Source: Bacillus sp. 123MFChir2
GTDB taxonomy: Bacteria; Bacillota; Bacilli; Bacillales; Bacillaceae_G
Direction: 5' to 3'
Length of the DNA: 64,000 nucleotides
Assembly: GCF_000383235.1 (NCBI RefSeq)
Contig: NZ_KB910936.1
Coordinates: forward strand, 1 to 64,000
In this document: positions 50,792-58,898 of the stretch, piece by piece
Position numbering within the stretch: the first letter of the stretch is position 1
Layout of the letters: every line of letters starts with the position of its first letter
Notes under the pieces: model-generated
The model's database searches: none
What the model was told of the DNA's origin: nothing
What the model saw: only the letters and a program-made list of their open reading frames with translations
Made by a program: the position numbers and the translations under genes

Positions 50792-50830
50792 TATTCGATA
50801 GGAAGGGATTTTCTCCCTTTTTATCGAATA
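50792..50830 (+). terminator. Terminator of the trmR-trhP1-trhP2-udk unit
   Basis: tattcgata (50792-50800) pairs with tatcgaata (50822-50830), enclosing ggaaggga/tccctttt. A second stem, cctcacc/ggtgagg (50847-50853 with 50862-50868), follows. Confidence 0.75.
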
Positions 50831-50904
50831 CAATGAAACATGCAAACCTCACCCACATCTAGGTGAGGGCATATTTATATTAGCTTTCCATACATATCTT
50901 TTTG

Positions 50905-51010
50905 ATATAAGGAAGAAGTAAGTACATACGGGGTTGTATGTGACAACTCCGCTAGTGCTGCCTGTACTAGAAACCTCTGCTATTTTATAAGGCGGGGGAG
51001 TTTTCATATG
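50905..51010 (+). promoter_or_regulatory. Candidate structured leader of greA
   Basis: Consecutive inverted repeats: acatac/gtatgt (about 50923-50940), ctagt/actag (about 50952-50970) and aactccgc/gcgggggagtt (about 50943-51003). The last overlaps the second, so alternative folds are possible. It ends in TTTTC before the greA ribosome site. It could be an attenuator; no known riboswitch recognised. Confidence 0.4.
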
Positions 51011-51057
51011 TAACTCCTCTTTTTTTGGGGGATCGGTATATAAAAGGAGTGGAAAAC

Positions 51058-51534
51058 ATGGCAACAGAAAAAACATACCCTATGACACTTGAGGGAAAAC
51101 AAAAATTAGAACATGAGCTTGAACAATTAAAAACAGTAAGACGTAAAGAAGTTGTAGAACGTATTAAAATTGCGCGCAGTTTTGGTGATCTTTCTGAGAA
51201 CTCTGAGTACGATGCAGCAAAAGATGAGCAAGCATTTGTAGAAGGGCGTATTACACAACTTGAAAACATGATTCGCAATGCAGTTATTATTGAAGATAAT
51301 GGTGAAGAATCTACAGTTGTAACGTTAGGTAAAACTGTAATATTTAAAGAATTACCGGACGGAGAAGAAGAAGCATATACAATCGTTGGTAGTGCAGAAG
51401 CAGATCCATTTGAAGGTAGAATTTCTAACGATTCTCCAATCGCAAAAAGCTTACTAGGAAAGCAAATTGGCGAAAAAGTTGCAATTCAAACACCAGGTGG
51501 AGAAATGCAAGTAGAGATCGTTTCTGTAAAATAA
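51058..51534 (+). CDS. greA: Transcription elongation factor GreA
   Basis: 158 residues from ATG 51058 ([21 protein letters not shown]), behind AAAAGGAGTGG. An N-terminal antiparallel coiled coil with the tip motif [15 protein letters not shown] (about 41-55) and a C-terminal FKBP-like domain ending [12 protein letters not shown]. It stimulates transcript cleavage in backtracked RNA polymerase. Monocistronic by its terminator. Confidence 0.98.
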   Translation: MATEKTYPMTLEGKQKLEHELEQLKTVRRKEVVERIKIARSFGDLSENSEYDAAKDEQAFVEGRITQLENMIRNAVIIEDNGEESTVVTLGKTVIFKELPDGEEEAYTIVGSAEADPFEGRISNDSPIAKSLLGKQIGEKVAIQTPGGEMQVEIVSVK

Positions 51535-51535
51535 T

Positions 51536-51567
51536 AAAAAGGTTCACTCCTCGGAGTGAACTTTTTT
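51536..51567 (+). terminator. Terminator of greA
   Basis: aaaggttcactcc pairs with ggagtgaactttt across a 2-nt loop, ending in TTTTTTT. Confidence 0.95.
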
Positions 51568-51571
51568 TATG

Positions 51572-51774
51572 TTTATATATAAATCTAAATTAAAAACCTG
51601 ACATAAAGTCCTTTTCTTTTTAGATGGACGAGAGCGTCTGGCCATGCATAGAAACGGTCAGTGCCTATTTCTACCACATGCGCAGCGAAAAACAGAGATA
51701 GCAAGCGAGTGCAGCTTCCTTTTTTCTGCATAGCAGCAATCTATATACTGGGAAATTAAAATGGATTTATATAG
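51572..51774 (-). repeat. Dispersed repeat copy R9 (reverse)
   Basis: Full length: tttatatataaatctaaatt at one end and atggatttatatag at the other, with gagcgtctggccatgcatag and cggtcagtgcctatttctacc between. Confidence 0.94.
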
Positions 51775-51844
51775 CTTGTAAAAGAAATTGCTTAAGTATA
51801 AAAAGAATACCACCTCGTCAACACTGAAAGATGAGGTGTTTGTA

Positions 51845-53599
51845 ATGAATATGCAGCAACGAATAATCATCATTTTAATAGCCTTTATGTGTATTATATG
51901 TATTTTACTTGGTCGTTTACTACAGATTCAGCTTGTGGAAACGGAGTCGTTTACTGATAAACATATTAATTTAATTGAAAAAAGTGTTGCGCAGCGTACA
52001 CAAGCAATGATTGTAGATGATGGGCGCGGCCGTTTTACAGATCGAAATGGAGAAGAGTTAATAGATGACAATCAGCCAATGTTGATTTTATTTCCATTTC
52101 TACAAAGTACGACTTGGCCGATGCAAAAGATTGCTCACATTATTGGGGCGCAAGAGAAAGATATAGAGAAGCAAATACGAAGAGCAAAACAGCCTGTTGT
52201 ATTTCAACGAGATGAAGAGCCGTTGAAATTAACAAATAAACAAATGAAGCAAGTTAATGATTTAAAGATTCCGGGCGTTATAGCCGTGCATGTAAGAAAT
52301 AAACAAGCTAACATGATAGCAGAGCATTTCATTGGAATTACTGGAGAAAATGAGGAGCAGTTTGTAAAAAGATACGGAGATAAAGAAAAGCAGAAAACAC
52401 CAGTTGGTATTTCAGGATTACAACGATCGTTTGATGAATTTTTATTGTCAGACGGGGAAGCGAAAATACTCTATCATGTTGACGGACAAGGAGAACCGAT
52501 TTTCGGCAGAAATGTTAAGTATACATATCCTGCTAATCCTTTTTATCCTCTGAGAATAGAGACGACATTGGATAAAAGTTTACAAATGAAAGCAGAAGAC
52601 TTGATCGATGAGTACAAACTTGTAAAAGGTGGTCTCATATTACTCGACATTCAAACGAATGAAATTTTAGCAATGGTGAGTAAGCCATCATTACATACGA
52701 ATAATAAGGAAGCATATAAGCGGGGGGCAAGTAATCAAATGCTGATTCCTCACTTTCCTGGATCTGTTTTTAAAACAGTTATTGCAGCAGCTGCTATTGA
52801 AGAAGGAATACTTATAGCAAGGCGAAGATTTGATTGCAATATGGATCTTTATGGAGAAGAGAAAGCCGACCGGATGATGGGAACGCTATCGTTTACAGAA
52901 AGCTTTTCTCGTAGTTGTAATCGTACGTTTGCAGATCTTGGACGAGAATTGTTGCAAAAAGATAAAATGATGATTGAGAAGTATGTCGAAGCATTAGGGG
53001 CGTCTAAAAGTGTTGGATGGGAAGGAACTGTTTTTCATACGACTGCATTTCGGCAGTTTACAGAGGAAAAAGAGGGAACGATTTGGCGAGATGAAAGAGA
53101 TAAAAACGTTCGCAAAGCAATTGCACAAACGGCAATCGGTCAAAAGGACGTTCGCGTATCACCGCTAGCTGTTGCGAATATGATGGCAACCATTGCAAGG
53201 GGCGGTGAAAAGAAAGAGGTTAAAGCTGTTAGAGACATTACATATAAAAATGGTACGAAAGTATTTCATTTTGAAGATCATGTATTACAAGGAAAAACAC
53301 TGAAAAGAAATACGATTAAGAAAGTGCAGAAATTGTTAAGAAGTGTTGTAACGGCATCGTATGGTACAGGATCTGCGTATCAATCATTACCATTTACAAT
53401 AGCGGGAAAATCAGGGACTGCACAAACAGGGAAAGAAAATTATGAAAATCGTTGGTTTGCTGGTTACTTTCCATATGAAAATCCTCGGTATGTGTTAGTT
53501 GTCGTTGATTTAGAAACGAATAGGAAAGACAATGTCGTAACACAAGTTTTTGCTGATTATGTGAAGGAAATTCATAAGGCGGAACAATTGCGAAAATGA
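51845..53599 (+). CDS. pbpI: Class B penicillin-binding protein (PbpI/YrrR-like)
   Basis: 584 residues from ATG 51845, 6 nt after GAGGTG. One N-terminal membrane anchor (IIIILIAFMCIICILLGRLL), a dimerisation domain (about 60-215) and a transpeptidase domain. The active Ser307 lies in PGSVFK (SxxK), the second motif is SCN (RSCNRTF) and the third KSGT (AGKSGTAQTG). PbpI of B. subtilis is a monofunctional sporulation-associated transpeptidase, and the neighbour genes yrrS and yrzA match that locus. Function in division versus sporulation cannot be told. Confidence 0.93.
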   Translation: MNMQQRIIIILIAFMCIICILLGRLLQIQLVETESFTDKHINLIEKSVAQRTQAMIVDDGRGRFTDRNGEELIDDNQPMLILFPFLQSTTWPMQKIAHIIGAQEKDIEKQIRRAKQPVVFQRDEEPLKLTNKQMKQVNDLKIPGVIAVHVRNKQANMIAEHFIGITGENEEQFVKRYGDKEKQKTPVGISGLQRSFDEFLLSDGEAKILYHVDGQGEPIFGRNVKYTYPANPFYPLRIETTLDKSLQMKAEDLIDEYKLVKGGLILLDIQTNEILAMVSKPSLHTNNKEAYKRGASNQMLIPHFPGSVFKTVIAAAAIEEGILIARRRFDCNMDLYGEEKADRMMGTLSFTESFSRSCNRTFADLGRELLQKDKMMIEKYVEALGASKSVGWEGTVFHTTAFRQFTEEKEGTIWRDERDKNVRKAIAQTAIGQKDVRVSPLAVANMMATIARGGEKKEVKAVRDITYKNGTKVFHFEDHVLQGKTLKRNTIKKVQKLLRSVVTASYGTGSAYQSLPFTIAGKSGTAQTGKENYENRWFAGYFPYENPRYVLVVVDLETNRKDNVVTQVFADYVKEIHKAEQLRK

Positions 53600-53701
53600 T
53601 AAGAATATTTTCATTTTGTGAAAAAGTGATCCTACTCCTTCAACCTTTGGGCATTTGATGTTACAATAACAAGTATGAAAATTGTCATGGAGGTTTGAAT
53701 A

Positions 53702-54346
53702 ATGGCAGGAGGAACTAGATTTCACCAAAAACAACAAAGGCGTCGCCAAAATGGTATATTGAATATCGCAATTGGTATCGTGTTATTAGCGGTAGTAATT
53801 GTAGCATATCAATTATTCTTTACTTCTGATAATACAGAGCAGGATGCTTCTAGCGGTAAAAAAGTAACGCAGCAAACTGAAAAAGAAAAAGAAGCCGCAA
53901 AAAAGAAAGAAAAAGAAGAAGCTGCTAAGAAGAAAGAAGAAGCAAAAGCAGCGGAACAAAAGAAAAAAGAAGAAGAAGCTAAGAAGAAAGCGGAAGAAGA
54001 AGCGAAAGCAAAAGAGAACGAAAAAGTATCCGCGGAGAAAACAATTCCACAAGCGAAAGAAGCATATACAAAACCAGCTTGGAAACCAGTTGGTACTGAG
54101 CAAGGGCAATCACCTGCAATGACATTCCAAAAAGGAAGCGTGGACTGGAATGAGATGAATAAAGCGATTGCTTATGCAATTGATATCCCAGTGGAACAGG
54201 TGGTAATTCAACGTATTGGAAATAACGGAAAACAGAAAGCATACGGCAGAGTAGTAGATAAACAAACAGGAAACAAATATAATGTAAATATTGATTGGGT
54301 AGAGAATGAGGGCTGGAAACCAACGCTTGTTCAAACCCTGAATTAA
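53702..54346 (+). CDS. yrrS: YrrS-like DUF1510 membrane protein
   Basis: 214 residues. A basic N-terminus (RFHQKQQRRRQ), one membrane segment (ILNIAIGIVLLAVVIVAYQLFF, about 19-40), a long highly charged Lys/Glu/Ala stretch predicted as a single helix or coiled coil (about 57-112), and a C-terminal DUF1510 domain (about 130-214: VDWNEMNKAIAYA, YNVNIDWVENEGWKPTLV). It follows pbpI as in B. subtilis. Function unknown, perhaps linked to the PBP. Start ATG 53702 after GGAGGTTTG. Confidence 0.93.
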   Translation: MAGGTRFHQKQQRRRQNGILNIAIGIVLLAVVIVAYQLFFTSDNTEQDASSGKKVTQQTEKEKEAAKKKEKEEAAKKKEEAKAAEQKKKEEEAKKKAEEEAKAKENEKVSAEKTIPQAKEAYTKPAWKPVGTEQGQSPAMTFQKGSVDWNEMNKAIAYAIDIPVEQVVIQRIGNNGKQKAYGRVVDKQTGNKYNVNIDWVENEGWKPTLVQTLN

Positions 54347-54380
54347 AAAGGAGAGAGGTGATAAAGCCTCTCTCCTTTTT
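54345..54380. terminator. Bidirectional terminator between yrrS and yrzA
   Basis: aaaaaggagagagg (54345-54358) pairs with cctctctccttttt (54367-54380), with A and T runs on the two sides. Confidence 0.93.
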
Positions 54381-54594
54381 AGCGCAATTTTTTCAATTTA
54401 AAGTGAACAACAGCGCTATAATATGGTCGTTTGCTTTCGGGATCCATCATCATTTGATGCGAAACGTGATGTACTTCTAACATCAGTGCCTTATTATTAT
54501 CGATTTGTTCATTAATTTTCTTTTCTAGCAATGCTAAGCTAGCTGCCTCAAAAAACTCAACCTTATCTTCTATCATTTCAAATGTAAACGACAT
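54379..54594 (-). CDS. yrzA: DUF2536 protein (YrzA-like)
   Basis: 71 residues from ATG 54594 (MSFTFEMIEDKVEFFEAASL), behind AAAGAGGTG; the upstream ATG at 54621 has no site. A helix (EAASLALLEKKINEQIDNNKALML) is followed by two strands (VHHVSHQMMM, PYYSAVVHFKLKKL). The family is small and uncharacterised; YrzA lies between yrrS and yrrT in B. subtilis. The gene is divergent from yrrT. Confidence 0.9.
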   Translation of the reverse strand: MSFTFEMIEDKVEFFEAASLALLEKKINEQIDNNKALMLEVHHVSHQMMMDPESKRPYYSAVVHFKLKKLR

Positions 54595-54667
54595 GAAGAG
54601 CACCTCTTTCTGCATGTTCATAGTTTAGTTTATCAAAGAAAACTAAGAAATACCATGTGCATTTTTG

Positions 54668-54696
54668 TTGACTTTTTGATGAATAAGGCATATTAT
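54668..54696 (+). promoter_or_regulatory. Sigma-A promoter of the yrrT operon
   Basis: TTGACT, exact 17-bp spacer, TATTAT. Predicted start near 54703. Confidence 0.75.
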
Positions 54697-54700
54697 ACTG

Positions 54701-54727
54701 ATAAATCCGATAAGAAAAAGGGGAATT
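54701..54727 (+). promoter_or_regulatory. Candidate CymR operator before yrrT
   Basis: Just downstream of the -10, TAAATCCGATAAG is followed by GGGGAATTT. The TAAAT ... GGAATT arrangement resembles the CymR site known upstream of this operon in B. subtilis. The match is to a loose consensus. Confidence 0.5.
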
Positions 54728-54730
54728 TCT

Positions 54731-55369
54731 ATGGGGACAGAATTTAATGAACTATTTGATCAATGGGCTCATACGTACGATTCGTTCGTACAGGGTGAAG
54801 ATATACAATATAAAGAAGTTTTCGCCCATTATGAGGAGATTTTAGAGGATGTAGTAAATAAATCTTTTGGCAATGTTTTAGAATTTGGTGTTGGTACCGG
54901 CAACTTAACAAATAGATTATTAGCTGCTGGTCGCACTGTTTACGGGATAGAGCCATCGAAAGAAATGCGTACGATTGCTAAGCAAAAGCTTCCAAAAGAA
55001 GTAGCAATTACAGAAGGAGATTTTTTAAATTTCGTCACTCCTTCGCATGTGGATACAATTGTCAGCACATATGCGTTTCACCACTTACTTGATGAGGAAA
55101 AAAATGTAGCAATTGCGAAGTATGGTCAATTGGTAAACAAAGGTGGTAAAATAGTGTTTGCTGACACAATATTTGTAGATCAGGAAGCATATGATAAAAC
55201 TATTGAATATGCACAGCAGCGAGGGTTTTATGAGTTAGCAAATGATTTACAAACGGAATATTATACGCGTATTCCAGTCATGCAATCTATTTTTGAAAAC
55301 AATGGCTTTCATGTCTCATTTACTCGCATGAATCATTATGTTTGGGTAATGGAGGCAACGAAGCAATAG
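54731..55369 (+). CDS. yrrT: SAM-dependent methyltransferase (YrrT-like)
   Basis: 212 residues. Class I methyltransferase with motif [14 protein letters not shown] (about 48-60), [12 protein letters not shown], and [12 protein letters not shown]. It starts at ATG 54731 after GGGGAATTTCT. It heads the yrrT-mtnN-mccA-mccB cluster that recycles the sulfur of S-adenosylhomocysteine to cysteine, so it probably makes SAH. Its methyl acceptor is unknown. Confidence 0.92.
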   Translation: MGTEFNELFDQWAHTYDSFVQGEDIQYKEVFAHYEEILEDVVNKSFGNVLEFGVGTGNLTNRLLAAGRTVYGIEPSKEMRTIAKQKLPKEVAITEGDFLNFVTPSHVDTIVSTYAFHHLLDEEKNVAIAKYGQLVNKGGKIVFADTIFVDQEAYDKTIEYAQQRGFYELANDLQTEYYTRIPVMQSIFENNGFHVSFTRMNHYVWVMEATKQ

Positions 55370-55383
55370 AAAGAGGGATTCGA

Positions 55384-56079
55384 TTGAGAATTGCTGTAAT
55401 TGGAGCAATGGAAGAAGAAGTACGTATTTTACGTGACAAGTTAGAACAAGCAGAAACAGAAACAGTTGCGGGTTGTGAATTTACGAAAGGTACATTAGCA
55501 GGGCATGAAGTAATCTTGTTGAAATCGGGTATCGGTAAAGTAAATGCAGCGATGTCTACAACGATTTTATTAGAACGTTATCAGCCGGAAAAAATTATTA
55601 ATACAGGTTCAGCTGGTGGATTCCATCATTCTTTAAACGTAGGTGATGTTGTCATTTCAACAGAAGTTCGTCACCATGACGTAGATGTAACAGCATTTAA
55701 CTATGAATACGGTCAAGTACCAGGAATGCCAGCAGGATTTCCAGCAGATGAAGAACTTGTTGCATTGGCTGAAAAATGTATGCAAACAGCAGAAGGAATT
55801 CAAGTTGTTAAAGGCATGATTGCAACAGGAGATTCTTTCATGAGCGATCCAAACCGCGTTTCATTTATTCGTGAGAAGTTCACTGATCTGTATGCAGTAG
55901 AAATGGAAGCTGCGGCAGTTGCACAAGTGTGTTATCAATATAAAGTGCCATTTGTTATCATTCGTGCACTTTCTGATATTGCTGGTAAAGAATCAGATGT
56001 TTCGTTTGAACAGTTTTTAGATCAAGCAGCTCTTCATTCTACAAACTTTATTGTAAAAGTATTAGAAGAGTTAAAGTAA
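55384..56079 (+). CDS. mtnN: 5'-methylthioadenosine/S-adenosylhomocysteine nucleosidase
   Basis: 231 residues from TTG 55384 ([20 protein letters not shown]), behind AAAGAGGGA. Conserved [28 protein letters not shown], the specificity segment [13 protein letters not shown] (catalytic Glu context) and ALSDIAG with the proton-donor Asp. It cleaves adenine from MTA and SAH. 14 bp after yrrT. A strong terminator separates it from mccA. Confidence 0.97.
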   Translation: MRIAVIGAMEEEVRILRDKLEQAETETVAGCEFTKGTLAGHEVILLKSGIGKVNAAMSTTILLERYQPEKIINTGSAGGFHHSLNVGDVVISTEVRHHDVDVTAFNYEYGQVPGMPAGFPADEELVALAEKCMQTAEGIQVVKGMIATGDSFMSDPNRVSFIREKFTDLYAVEMEAAAVAQVCYQYKVPFVIIRALSDIAGKESDVSFEQFLDQAALHSTNFIVKVLEELK

Positions 56080-56085
56080 TGTAGC

Positions 56086-56135
56086 AAAAAGGCAACTGTT
56101 TCATATATAGAAATTACATACAGTTGCCTTTTTCT
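56086..56135 (+). terminator. Terminator between mtnN and mccA
   Basis: aaaaaggcaactgt (56086-56099) pairs with acagttgcctttt (from 56120), followed by T-rich sequence. mccAB may be served by partial read-through. Confidence 0.9.
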
Positions 56136-56164
56136 TTTAAGGGGTTAGGTAAGGAGGAAATACA

Positions 56165-57088
56165 ATGAAAGTGTATCGCAGCATTCATGACCTCATCGGA
56201 CATACACCACTTGTTGAGATTACGCGCTTTTTACTTCCGAAAGATGTGCGAATTTTTGCGAAACTTGAATTTTTTAATCCAGGTGGAAGTGTGAAAGATC
56301 GGCTAGGTCGAGAATTAATTGAGGATGCTCTCGCTAAAGGGCTTGTAAAACCAGGGGGGACCATTATTGAACCGACAGCAGGCAATACGGGAATCGGACT
56401 GGCGCTTGCAGCACTTGAGCATGATTTACATGTTATTGTTTGCATTCCAGAAAAATTTAGTATTGAAAAACAAGAACTTATAAAAGCTCTTGGTGCAACA
56501 ATTGTTCATACACCTACGTCACAAGGAATGACAGGTGCTATTGTAAAAGCAGAAGAACTTCTGAAAGAAATTCCAAATTCGTATTCTCCATGTCAATTTG
56601 CAAATGAAGCAAATCCACGTGCATACTATAAAACATTAGGGCCTGAACTGTGGGAGGCACTAGATGGACATATTGATATATTTGTCGCTGGTGCTGGAAC
56701 CGGTGGAACCTTTATGGGAACAGCATCATATTTGAAAGAGCAAAATAAACAAATTCAAACAGTCATTGTTGAACCAGAAGGCTCTATTTTAAATGGGGGA
56801 GAAGCCGGTTCTCATGAGACAGAAGGAATTGGGCTTGAGTTTATACCATCATTTCTTAATCCAACATATTTTGATGCCATTCATACGATTTCGGATCGTG
56901 ATGCGTTTTCTCGTGTGAAACAACTGGCGAAAAAAGAAGGGCTCCTCGTTGGCAGTTCTTCGGGGGCAGCACTTCATGCAAGCTTATTAGAAGCTGAGAA
57001 AGCAAAGCCAGGAACAAATATTTTAACCATTTTTCCAGATAGCAGCGAACGCTATTTGAGTAAGCACATATACAAAGGATGGGAATAA
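56165..57088 (+). CDS. mccA: O-acetylserine-dependent cystathionine beta-synthase (MccA/YrhA)
   Basis: 307 residues, fold type II PLP enzyme. The PLP lysine is Lys44 in NPGGSVKDR. The phosphate-binding GAGTGGTFMG (about 179-188) and the asparagine loop TAGNTGIG (about 71-78) are clear. In B. subtilis YrhA condenses O-acetylserine with homocysteine. It has no regulatory CBS domain. ATG 56165 after AAGGAGGAAAT. Next to mccB with 1 bp between. Confidence 0.94.
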   Translation: MKVYRSIHDLIGHTPLVEITRFLLPKDVRIFAKLEFFNPGGSVKDRLGRELIEDALAKGLVKPGGTIIEPTAGNTGIGLALAALEHDLHVIVCIPEKFSIEKQELIKALGATIVHTPTSQGMTGAIVKAEELLKEIPNSYSPCQFANEANPRAYYKTLGPELWEALDGHIDIFVAGAGTGGTFMGTASYLKEQNKQIQTVIVEPEGSILNGGEAGSHETEGIGLEFIPSFLNPTYFDAIHTISDRDAFSRVKQLAKKEGLLVGSSSGAALHASLLEAEKAKPGTNILTIFPDSSERYLSKHIYKGWE

Positions 57089-57089
57089 A

Positions 57090-58223
57090 ATGAGAACAAA
57101 AACAAAGTTAATTCATGGTATTCATATCGGAGAACCTTCAACTGGAGCGGTAACAGTACCAATTTATCAAACGAGTACGTACAAACAAGAGGGTGTAGGA
57201 AATCATAAAGGCTATGAATATTCACGTACAGGAAATCCGACTCGTTCAGCTCTTGAAGAAACAATTGCTGTCCTTGAAAACGGTCATGCAGGATTTGCAT
57301 TTGGATCAGGTATGGCAGCAATTACAGCGGTAATGATGCTTTTCTCTAAAGGAGATCACGTTATTTTAACAGATGATGTGTACGGCGGAACGTACCGCAT
57401 CATGTCAAAAGTGTTAAATCGCTTTGGGATTGAGCATACATTTGTTGATACAACAAACTTAGAAGAATTAAAAGTAGCGATTCTTCCAAATACAAAAGCA
57501 ATTTATGTTGAAACACCGACGAACCCGCTATTAAAAATTACGGATATTAAACAAATTGCAGCACTTGCTAAAGAACAAGGCCTATTAACAATTGTTGATA
57601 ATACATTTATGACACCGTATTGGCAAACACCAATCTCTCTTGGTGCAGATATTGTCCTTCATAGTGCTACAAAATATTTAGGCGGTCATAGCGATGTTGT
57701 TGCTGGTGTAGTAGCTGTAAATAGTGCAAAGTTAGCAGAAGATCTTCATTTTGTACAAAACGCAACAGGTGGTATTTTAGGACCACAAGATAGCTTCTTA
57801 TTACTGCGTGGTTTAAAAACATTAGGAGTGCGCATGGAAGAACATGAAGCAAATGCACGTGCAATTGCTCAGTTTTTACAAAATCATCCGAAAGTAAATA
57901 AAGTGTATTATCCAGGGCTTAGTACTCACCATAACCATGATTTAGCAGCGGAACAAGCAAATGGCTTCGGTGCAATTATTTCATTTGATGTAGATAGTCA
58001 AGAAACATTAAACACTATACTTGAAAAAATACAATATTTTACACTTGCTGAAAGTTTAGGAGCAGTAGAAAGCTTAATTTCTATTCCCTCGCAAATGACA
58101 CATGCTTCAATTCCAGCAGAGCGCCGTGCAGAACTAGGAATTACAGACACACTAATTCGTATTTCAGTTGGAATTGAAGATGGGGAAGATTTAATTGAAG
58201 ATTTAGCACGAGCGTTAGCATAA
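57090..58223 (+). CDS. mccB: Cystathionine gamma-lyase / homocysteine gamma-lyase (MccB/YrhB)
   Basis: 377 residues, Cys/Met metabolism PLP enzyme. PLP Lys195 in HSATKYLGGHSDVVAG, YSRTGNPTR near residues 46-54, and FGSGMAAITAV. It releases cysteine from cystathionine made by MccA. It is translationally linked to mccA (1-bp gap). This completes the SAH-to-cysteine route. A tandem pair of repeats follows. Confidence 0.95.
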   Translation: MRTKTKLIHGIHIGEPSTGAVTVPIYQTSTYKQEGVGNHKGYEYSRTGNPTRSALEETIAVLENGHAGFAFGSGMAAITAVMMLFSKGDHVILTDDVYGGTYRIMSKVLNRFGIEHTFVDTTNLEELKVAILPNTKAIYVETPTNPLLKITDIKQIAALAKEQGLLTIVDNTFMTPYWQTPISLGADIVLHSATKYLGGHSDVVAGVVAVNSAKLAEDLHFVQNATGGILGPQDSFLLLRGLKTLGVRMEEHEANARAIAQFLQNHPKVNKVYYPGLSTHHNHDLAAEQANGFGAIISFDVDSQETLNTILEKIQYFTLAESLGAVESLISIPSQMTHASIPAERRAELGITDTLIRISVGIEDGEDLIEDLARALA

Positions 58224-58239
58224 GGGGATAAGCATAAAT

Positions 58240-58403
58240 AAAAAAACTTTTTAGGGTGGCGAGAGCATCTGGCCGCGCGTAGGAGCGGTCAGGGCCTATT
58301 TCTGTCACATGCGCAGCGAAAAACAAAAAGGGCAAACAAGTGCAGGTTCCTTTTTTCATAGTAGCAATCTATATGTAAAAAAATAAATTGGATTTATATA
58401 TAG
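58240..58403 (-). repeat. Dispersed repeat copy R10 (reverse, one end truncated)
   Basis: gagcatctggccgcgcgtag...gcggtcagggcctatttctg, ending acaataaattggatttatatatag. The proximal ATATAAAT end is missing. It shares its far end with copy R11. Confidence 0.9.
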
Positions 58404-58605
58404 ATGCAAATTGAGAAACTAACATAAAAATCCTTTTCTTTTTCGGTGGGCGAGAGCAACTGGCCATGCATAGAGGAGATCAGTTCCTTTTTCTTCCACG
58501 TGCAAAGTTTAAAACAAAGATAGACAGCAAGTAGCAGCTATGTTTTGTTCTGCACAGCAGCGACTTAGATGTTAAAAAGTCAACTTGTATTCATATATAT
58601 ATATT
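58396..58605 (-). repeat. Dispersed repeat copy R11 (reverse, tandem with R10)
   Basis: Near-identical, in reverse, to copy R7 (39717-39919), including the private segments cgacttagatgttaaaaag and ctggccatgcatagagg. It ends caacttgtattcatatat. Confidence 0.93.
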
Positions 58606-58684
58606 TAAACAGTAAAACAGCTTCATATAGAGGTAATGTTTATTTATTCTATTTTTCAAGCTATGTAATACGACCTCGTTAAGT

Positions 58685-58702
58685 TTGTGAAACTTTTCAC
58701 AA
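58685..58702. promoter_or_regulatory. Rex operator 1 upstream of adhE
   Basis: TTGTGAAACTTTTCACAA is a perfect match to the Rex palindrome TTGTGAA-N4-TTCACAA. Confidence 0.9.
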
Positions 58703-58766
58703 ATTAGACACACACAAATAAGAATATCTGGTGTATAGTAAAACACAGGAAGCGAGATGCTTCGCA

Positions 58767-58772
58767 TATAAT
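58767..58772 (+). promoter_or_regulatory. -10 element of adhE
   Basis: TATAAT directly abuts Rex operator 2, with a poor -35. A second possible -10 (TATAGT) lies at about 58734. Confidence 0.5.
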
Positions 58773-58773
58773 C

Positions 58774-58791
58774 ATGTGAAGTATTTCACAA
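58774..58791. promoter_or_regulatory. Rex operator 2 upstream of adhE
   Basis: aTGTGAAGTATTTCACAa, a 16-bp perfect palindrome arms TGTGAA/TTCACA with 4-bp spacer. It lies just after a TATAAT, so binding should block transcription. Confidence 0.85.
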
Positions 58792-58898
58792 ACAATAAGA
58801 TTCATGTAGAAAAGGTAGTTCTATTTTTTTAGCTAATTGGGACGCATTTAGACCCCTATGGACTTTTTGTGTCCATAAGCAGAATAGGAGGAAATTAC

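Noticed and set aside
50847-50868. CCTCACC/GGTGAGG hairpin as a riboswitch
   Set aside because: Simple isolated stem directly after the udk terminator; no further conserved structure visible.
53813-54109. Long reverse-strand frame rich in Phe/Leu opposite yrrS
   Set aside because: It is the antisense shadow of the Lys/Glu/Ala-rich stretch of YrrS; no ribosome site and no coding logic.
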